This document shows positions 60,694-64,000 of a stretch of DNA of 64,000 nt, piece after piece. Under the pieces are notes generated by a model that was not told the origin of the DNA, did not search any database, and saw only the letters and a program-made list of their open reading frames with translations. Numbering within the stretch: position 1 is the first letter of the stretch; each line of letters opens with the position of its first letter. Source of the stretch: Luteirhabdus salina (GTDB lineage: Bacteria > Bacteroidota > Bacteroidia > Flavobacteriales > Flavobacteriaceae). Where the stretch lies: contig JALAHT010000005.1 of NCBI GenBank assembly GCA_025384855.1, forward strand, positions 124,001 through 188,000. Direction: 5' to 3'. Position numbers and translations under genes: made by a program.

Positions 60694-60713
60694 AATTACC
60701 CAATTGGGTGATT
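60694..60713. promoter_or_regulatory. Operator palindrome 2 of the putative two-component regulon
   Basis: AATTACCC (60694-60701), AATT, GGGTGATT (60706-60713). Its last two bases are the TT of the -33 TTG of the next gene. It lies between divergent tpx and the secreted-protein gene. Confidence 0.78.
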
Positions 60714-60742
60714 GATAGTGTTTTACGATTGTGATAGTTTTG
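60712..60742 (+). promoter_or_regulatory. Promoter of the 271-residue secreted protein gene
   Basis: TTG (60712-60714), exactly 20 bases, TAGTTTTG (60735-60742), 33 bases before the ATG at 60776. Confidence 0.78.
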
Positions 60743-60775
60743 AAATCGTATAATAACCAGATAAAAATCAATTAA

Positions 60776-61591
60776 ATGAAACTACTTCAACTAGCACTAT
60801 TGTTTATAGCTACTTCCGCTCTCTTTGCGCAGGATTGTGTAATTCCCAACGGAAATTTTGAAGACTGGAGTGGCGACGATCCAACCAATTGGATGAGTAC
60901 CAACATCGCTGGGGTCGATGGTGGTGCGAATGCCCAAACCGGATATGAATGGCGTAATGTTTTTATGGCACCCGGCAAAGTTGGCTTTGGCTTACATCTA
61001 AAAAATGCATCGGTATTGGATTTTATTAAAGAGAAGAAGCCACAGGAATTCGCTAGACTCCCAGAATATGTGAAGGAACAGCTACGAAAAAGTTCTTTTA
61101 GTGCGAGTATTCAGAGTTGTCAGGGCGATTGCGATGCAGCGGTGATGGCGCAAAATGAAGTGTTCATGCGTGAGAATATTTTCTTCGATTTACCTGAGAT
61201 ACCAAAAGCACTTTGTGGTTATTATAAAGCAAACCTGAAGGAAGGCGATAAACTTTTGATATTCCCGTATATGGCAATGGAAAACGATATGCCTGCTGGA
61301 GGCGTGAAACCGAGCGAAACCGCTTCCGTTATTTTTGAAAACACAACCGATTGGAAACCGTTTCGGATTCCCTTATCGACCATTGAAGATCGCGTACCTT
61401 CTAAAATGTTATTGTATATCCAAATGGTGGGGGCTGAATTTCCGGTAACGCCACCCTATGGTATGGATGCCATAACACTAGCACAACAATTTCCGAGTAC
61501 CGATGGAAGCGAAATTTTTATCGATGAACTTTGCTTCTGTGAAGGTGAAGCAGTCGTAACTGAGAATACTACTGAGGAAACAGGCCAGTAG
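60776..61591 (+). CDS. Secreted protein, jelly-roll-like, with conserved cysteines
   Basis: 271 residues, no firm family. Signal peptide to about 18 (S-A-L-F-A-Q). The mature start C-V-I-P-N-G-N-F-E-D-W resembles the N-x-x-F-E-x-W opening of Bacteroidota carbohydrate-binding/PCMD-type jelly rolls, and the remainder alternates beta strands. Cysteines occur in S-C-Q-G-D-C-D, L-C-G-Y and L-C-F-C, expected as disulphides outside the cell. The gene sits alone, divergent from tpx, with a promoter whose -33 element abuts the two-component palindrome, so it is probably induced by the adjacent regulator. Confidence 0.7.
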   Translation: MKLLQLALLFIATSALFAQDCVIPNGNFEDWSGDDPTNWMSTNIAGVDGGANAQTGYEWRNVFMAPGKVGFGLHLKNASVLDFIKEKKPQEFARLPEYVKEQLRKSSFSASIQSCQGDCDAAVMAQNEVFMRENIFFDLPEIPKALCGYYKANLKEGDKLLIFPYMAMENDMPAGGVKPSETASVIFENTTDWKPFRIPLSTIEDRVPSKMLLYIQMVGAEFPVTPPYGMDAITLAQQFPSTDGSEIFIDELCFCEGEAVVTENTTEETGQ

Positions 61592-61619
61592 AAATTACAT
61601 AAATTTGATGTATGGGCTT

Positions 61620-62252
61620 TTAAATAAGCCCTTTTTTTATGGCTTTAGTCACTGCTTCGGCTCTGGAATGTACATGTAGTTTTTTATAGATATTCTTCAC
61701 ATGTGCCTTCACTGTATTGGTAGATACAAATAGATCTTCTGCAATTTGCTTGTTATTGGTCCCATTGCTGAGTTTCTCTAGAACTTCAATTTCGCGATCA
61801 GTAAGTACGGTTTCGGTTTTGGGGGCGAAAGAGGCTATTACGGCGCGGGCAATGCTCGGACTCATAGGCGCACCGCCTTCAATTACCTCCGCAATGCCCT
61901 GTAAGAGATACTTCGACGTGCTACCCTTTACCAAATAGCCAACGGCACCTTTTCGCAAGGCTGCAAACACCAATTCTGATTCATCATGAACGGTTAGCAT
62001 TACGATGTTTAGTTCTGGCTGTAGTTTTTTCAACCTCGGGATGGCTTCAATACCACTTATTCCAGGTAAATCGATATCGAGCAACAGAACATCGGGATGA
62101 TGCTCCTTCAGATTTTCCAAAGCGGCTTCAGCAGAAAAAAACGTTCCCGTTACCGCATATCCTTCAGCTTGGTTCAACACCATTTGGAGCGATTTAAGGA
62201 TCAAGGCATCGTCCTCAACAATACATATTTTTATAATTCGATTTTGGGTCAT
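61620..62252 (-). CDS. NarL/FixJ-type response regulator
   Basis: 210 residues from ATG 62252 (the TTG at 62288 lies in the operator and is not a start). The receiver domain (about 7-125) has the acidic pair E-D-D (13-15), phospho-acceptor Asp59 in L-L-L-D-I-D, M-L-T-V-H-D and the Lys in V-K-G. The C-terminal LuxR helix-turn-helix (about 147-210) has L-T-D-R-E-I-E-V-L, N-K-Q-I-A-E-D-L-F-V-S-T-N-T-V-K-A-H. Phosphorylation by the kinase encoded 32 bases upstream should switch on DNA binding. The nearby palindromes are its likely targets. Confidence 0.93.
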   Translation of the reverse strand: MTQNRIIKICIVEDDALILKSLQMVLNQAEGYAVTGTFFSAEAALENLKEHHPDVLLLDIDLPGISGIEAIPRLKKLQPELNIVMLTVHDESELVFAALRKGAVGYLVKGSTSKYLLQGIAEVIEGGAPMSPSIARAVIASFAPKTETVLTDREIEVLEKLSNGTNNKQIAEDLFVSTNTVKAHVKNIYKKLHVHSRAEAVTKAIKKGLI

Positions 62253-62257
62253 CGATA

Positions 62258-62288
62258 GCAAGGTACAATCTAAAAGCCTAATAATCAA
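62258..62288 (-). promoter_or_regulatory. Putative promoter of the response-regulator gene
   Basis: Minus strand: TTG (62286-62288), 20 bases, TACCTTGC (62258-62265), a near match to TAnnTTTG. The start would be at or beside the ATG at 62252. Confidence 0.5.
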
Positions 62289-64000
62289 TTACCCAAGCGG
62301 GTGGTTTGTAATACAAGGTTTAGGGAAGTTCCCTTTTTTGAAGAAGAAATATCCAATGTACCTCCCAAGGCTGCGGCACGTTCTTTCATATTTTTTAAGC
62401 CATTGCCACTAGTATTTTTGTCGGTAGCAAATCCAGACCCATTATCCGTTAGCATTACACCAAGTAGCCCTGGTTTTGACGTTACTTGAAAACGAATAAC
62501 ACTCGGTTTTGCGTGTTTCACACTATTGTTCAATGCTTCTTTTAAAATGAGAAGTACATGGCGGCGTTCCGACATATTGAGTTCTTTCGTCTTTAACTTT
62601 TCTGAAATCGGGTCGCTTTTAAATTGTATGCCGGCACACTCGCAAAAGGAACTTGCAAACTCCGTAAATCTATTCAAGGTATCAAAGGCATTGTCTTTAC
62701 TAGGATCGAGTGTCCAAATGAAATCGCGCATGCCATTGTTTAATTCCTGAAGGTTGCCTTCAATCTGCGAGAGATATTCCTCTAATTTTTCATTCGATTG
62801 ACTTTCCAATTTGGCCAATTCGGTGATGAGGGCAATTCTGGTAATTCTAGTGCCGGCTTCATCGTGAAAGTCGCGAGAGCTTCGCTTTCGAAACATATCG
62901 CGTTCCTGTGCTCTCGCCAATGCCACCCTTCGTTCCTGAAGTACCCGTAGTTTCAACAAAAAATACACGAATCCAATTCCGAGGAGCAGGAAAAGCACAT
63001 ACGCCCACCAGGTGCGATACCAGGGAGGTAATATTTCGATGGCAAGCGAAATGGGAGTACTCCAAACACCATCATTGTTAGCAGCTTTCGCTATAAGTTC
63101 GTAGTTGCCGGGATCCAAATTGGAACGCGTAATTAAGGGGTCTTTGGTGTTGGTCCATTGCTCATCAAAACCATCCAACTTATAGGCATATTGGGTTTCT
63201 TTGGGTAAGGTGTGATTTACATTGGCTATTTTAATCGAAAAAATCTTATGTTTCGGTTTTAGGATAAGCTTTTCTTGAAAGCGAAGTGATGTTGGAAGGG
63301 TGAATTCTTTTTCCTTACCTACTGAAATAGGAACCGGAACATTCAAAATTCGTAAATCTTCGAAATAGACTTTCGGGGCTACAGCATTTGCATAAATTGT
63401 TTTAGGGTTGAAAGAGAGTAGCCCTGATGACCCAAAGTACAAACGACCGTTCCTTGAGAGGCAGGCGGCACCTTGATTGAAGTCCATTTTCTTGTTTCCA
63501 AAAATCGTAGTATATGGTTTGAAGGTATTCGTTTTGGTGTTCCATCGCGTTAGCCCATTTCCGGTACTGATCCAATAATGAACACTGTCTGTTTTCACCA
63601 GTGCGTAGGTGATATTATCGCTTAGGCCATTCTTTTTGGTATAGCGAGAATATTTGACATCTGTATTTTTGAAAAGTTCTTCCTTGTCATAAAATTGAAA
63701 GATCCCAGCCCCCGTGGTCATGATCAGCTGCTTTTCACCTTTGGTATAAATGCCATGGACACCATGTTGACCCATGATGCTGTTTCCCGGAATACGATCA
63801 AAATGATCTTGGTTTTCTTCATCTTCAACCATTGCAAATCCTAAAACGGTGGTGCCGAGCCAAATTCTTCCCTTTTCGTCAATTTCCATCGAGAGGATAA
63901 TGTTTTCGGTAATTCCTGTAGGCTTCTCATTAAAACTGAACTGCCGTACCGTTTTATCTTTTTCAATCTTCAACAGTCCTGCTCCGTGGGTTCCTACCCA
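62285..64000 (-). CDS. Sensor histidine kinase with two-component-regulator propeller (5' part outside window)
   Basis: The frame is open to the right edge, reading W-V-G-T-H-G-A-G-L-L-K-I-E-K; the gene starts beyond 64000. Visible parts in order: propeller repeats with G-R-I-W-L-G-T, a Y_Y_Y-type domain (F-T-L-P-T-S-L-R-F-Q, A-Y-K-L-D-G-F-D-E-Q-W), one membrane helix (A-Y-V-L-F-L-L-L-G-I-G-F-V-Y), then HisKA_3 with the phosphorylated His in R-D-F-H-D-E-A-G-T-R and HATPase motifs N-N-S-V-K-H-A, D-N-G-S-G-F and G-L-K-N-M-K-E-R. It senses a signal outside the membrane and phosphorylates the response regulator. Its end overlaps operator palindrome 3. Confidence 0.9.
   Translation of the reverse strand, partial: WVGTHGAGLLKIEKDKTVRQFSFNEKPTGITENIILSMEIDEKGRIWLGTTVLGFAMVEDEENQDHFDRIPGNSIMGQHGVHGIYTKGEKQLIMTTGAGIFQFYDKEELFKNTDVKYSRYTKKNGLSDNITYALVKTDSVHYWISTGNGLTRWNTKTNTFKPYTTIFGNKKMDFNQGAACLSRNGRLYFGSSGLLSFNPKTIYANAVAPKVYFEDLRILNVPVPISVGKEKEFTLPTSLRFQEKLILKPKHKIFSIKIANVNHTLPKETQYAYKLDGFDEQWTNTKDPLITRSNLDPGNYELIAKAANNDGVWSTPISLAIEILPPWYRTWWAYVLFLLLGIGFVYFLLKLRVLQERRVALARAQERDMFRKRSSRDFHDEAGTRITRIALITELAKLESQSNEKLEEYLSQIEGNLQELNNGMRDFIWTLDPSKDNAFDTLNRFTEFASSFCECAGIQFKSDPISEKLKTKELNMSERRHVLLILKEALNNSVKHAKPSVIRFQVTSKPGLLGVMLTDNGSGFATDKNTSGNGLKNMKERAAALGGTLDISSSKKGTSLNLVLQTTRLGN
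62287..62306. promoter_or_regulatory. Operator palindrome 3 of the putative two-component regulon
   Basis: AATTACCC (62287-62294), AAGC, GGGTGGTT (62299-62306), inside the last codons of the kinase gene and 35 bases before the response-regulator ATG. Same geometry as the other two, so autoregulation is expected. Confidence 0.7.

Noticed and set aside
1..64000. CRISPR arrays, insertion sequences, prophage, attachment sites
   Set aside because: No regularly spaced repeats, transposase or integrase motifs, or target-site duplications were seen by eye.

Overview
The window looks like a stretch of chromosome from a marine-type member of Flavobacteriaceae (Bacteroidota). The support is promoters of the TTG...TAnnTTTG class, little Shine-Dalgarno signal, many lipoproteins of the form C-S-D-D-D, a type IX secretion (T9SS) C-terminal tail, TonB receptor and imelysin iron genes, a CrtB/CrtI/CrtZ/CrtYcd-type carotenoid set, DUF3857 and Bacteroidota-style LptF/G, FtsK and LolA. 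The genus cannot be read from the sequence. No insertion sequence, prophage or CRISPR array was seen.

Layout. 1-6817: end of a DUF1573 protein, yajC, a barrel protein, pepT, pyrD with a LysE exporter, HMG-CoA lyase with a 5'-nucleotidase lipoprotein. 6876-13616: a haem-binding protein, then an iron-type operon (DUF4856, imelysin, HTTM membrane protein, TonB receptor) behind a clear promoter. 13751-24236: guaB with a structured leader, OmpH/Skp, three consecutive SurA/parvulin-like chaperones with a MoxR ATPase, and aconitase. 24303-30113: a C1q-like secreted protein, a TlpA thioredoxin and a four-gene zeaxanthin-type operon headed by a MerR/B12-binding regulator. 30298-36476: tRNA-Lys and tRNA-Leu, shikimate kinase, a phosphoribosyltransferase, S4 protein, lipoproteins, a sulfotransferase remnant and a DUF4397/T9SS protein. 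36573-44109: an AraC regulator, then a seven-gene operon of four glycosyltransferases, a YqcI/YcgG (GntA-like) N-hydroxylase, a PaiB-like flavoprotein and a DUF1989 protein. 44190-56496: tRNA-Ser, nitroreductase, sugar aminotransferase, a 1264-residue DUF3857/transglutaminase protein, ribB, lptF/G, lolA, ftsK. 56601-64000: a von Willebrand A operon with two tandem paralogues, dgkA, tpx, a secreted protein and a NarL-type two-component system whose kinase runs off the right edge.

The most interesting content is regulatory. (1) A palindrome AAYYACCC-N4-GGGTRATT occurs three times between 59.7 and 62.3 kb, always ending on the -33 TTG of a promoter with exactly 20 bases to the -7 element: before the VWA operon, before the 271-residue secreted protein and before the response regulator itself. 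This predicts a local two-component regulon. (2) TGTTTA-N18-TAAACA occurs three times: over the crt promoter, upstream of the MerR/B12 regulator, and upstream of the DUF4397/T9SS gene 3.4 kb away. This predicts that the carotenoid regulator also controls a secreted protein. (3) Two 15-base direct repeats at 21-base pitch lie between the AraC gene and the glycosyltransferase/GntA operon, as expected for an AraC-type activator. (4) The guaB transcript is predicted to begin with a hairpin that fills its whole leader.

All calls come from reading the sequence. Family names rest on motif recognition, and no database search or folding program was run.
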